A stretch of 64,000 nucleotides of DNA, from contig NZ_KB899094.1 of assembly GCF_000378045.1 (NCBI RefSeq), forward strand, positions 183,128 through 247,127, in the 5' to 3' direction. A program made the position numbers and the translations under genes. A model generated the notes under the pieces. It did not search any database, had not been told where the DNA came from, and saw only the letters and a program-made list of their open reading frames with translations. Below are positions 63,866-64,000 of the stretch, piece after piece; positions within the stretch are counted from its first letter, which is position 1, and each line of letters starts with the position of its first letter. This stretch comes from Marinobacterium rhizophilum DSM 18822. Lineage in GTDB: Bacteria; Pseudomonadota; Gammaproteobacteria; Pseudomonadales; Balneatricaceae.

Positions 63866-64000
63866 GTGTGTTTCCGTAAGTGACTGATGCCTTGGCGAGG
63901 TTGATTGGTAATCTCGGTGCGTGGCCGAATGTCAAACTTATAGATCGCCGCGATGCCGTAAATATTCATGTGTGTTTCCGTACGTGACTGATGCCTTGGC
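63827..64000. repeat. Tandem duplication of the ABC permease 5' end
   Basis: TCGCCGCGATGCCGTAAATA at 63841 recurs at 63945, a period of 104 bp. The repeat covers the upstream CCAAGGCATCAGTCAC stretch, the start codon and about 20 codons. The window ends inside copy 2, so more copies may follow. Confidence 0.92.
63862..63969 (-). CDS. 35-residue leader ORF from the duplicated permease start
   Basis: From ATG 63969 it reads [20 protein letters not shown] and continues to a TGA at 63862-63864 that overlaps the permease ATG by 4 nt (ATGA). Its first 12 residues equal those of the permease, then it diverges. It could be translated and coupled to the permease, or be a fading duplicate. Confidence 0.55.
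   Translation of the reverse strand: MNIYGIAAIYKFDIRPRTEITNQPRQGISHLRKHT

Overview
The window reads as chromosomal DNA of a GC-rich gammaproteobacterium, probably a marine Oceanospirillales or Pseudomonadales relative. The basis is TRAP transport, a full paa cluster, NorR and AcoR type sigma-54 activators, PQQ alcohol dehydrogenase, REP palindromes and PHB genes. This is inference; no rRNA or tRNA gene is present to place it.

Layout. 1-4.7 kb: an indolepyruvate ferredoxin oxidoreductase (cut by the left edge) divergent from a Lrp/AsnC regulator, then an esterase, an acetyltransferase, a STAS-like protein and a glyoxalase-fold protein. 4.7-24.7 kb: a phenylacetate island. A TRAP transporter follows paaABCDE (ring epoxidase), then comes a norR/small membrane gene module bracketed by REP pairs, then paaK-J-I-H-G-F, all on the minus strand. 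paaN, paaY and a third crotonase diverge on the plus strand. The left-edge oxidoreductase could feed phenylacetyl-CoA from phenylalanine into this pathway. 25-30 kb: IclR and LysR regulators and a flavin hydroxylase/DUF2783/metallo-beta-lactamase-fold cassette. 30-34.3 kb: a gene graveyard (foldback element, broken flavoprotein, truncated RND exporter, 5'-truncated aldehyde dehydrogenase) with an intact paaX inside it. 34.4-44.5 kb: KefB-like antiporter, IS3 remnant, adenylate cyclase, katG, and a collagen-like/tail-collar protein with a CUB subtilisin. 44.8-59.5 kb: an alcohol or diol oxidation locus made of HupE, periplasmic VOC protein, quinoprotein-associated binding protein, cytochrome c, PQQ dehydrogenase, GMC oxidoreductase with Tat subunit, a lipoate ligase and a split acetoin/pyruvate-dehydrogenase-like complex, governed by an AcoR-like sigma-54 activator. 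59.5-64 kb: a lipoprotein, a phasin, a secreted PHB depolymerase, a secreted protein and an ABC-2 permease.

Two themes look new. (1) In three unrelated places (paaG, the DUF2783 gene, the ABC permease) the 5' end of a gene, with its ribosome-binding site and 12-25 codons, is tandemly repeated directly upstream of the intact gene. This makes short leader ORFs, two of which end on the start codon of the real gene. (2) The 45-59 kb locus has clear sigma-54 promoters with related TGTCGC palindromes, and encodes a dehydrogenase complex whose lipoyl domain and E2 catalytic domain are separate small proteins beside a dedicated lipoate ligase.
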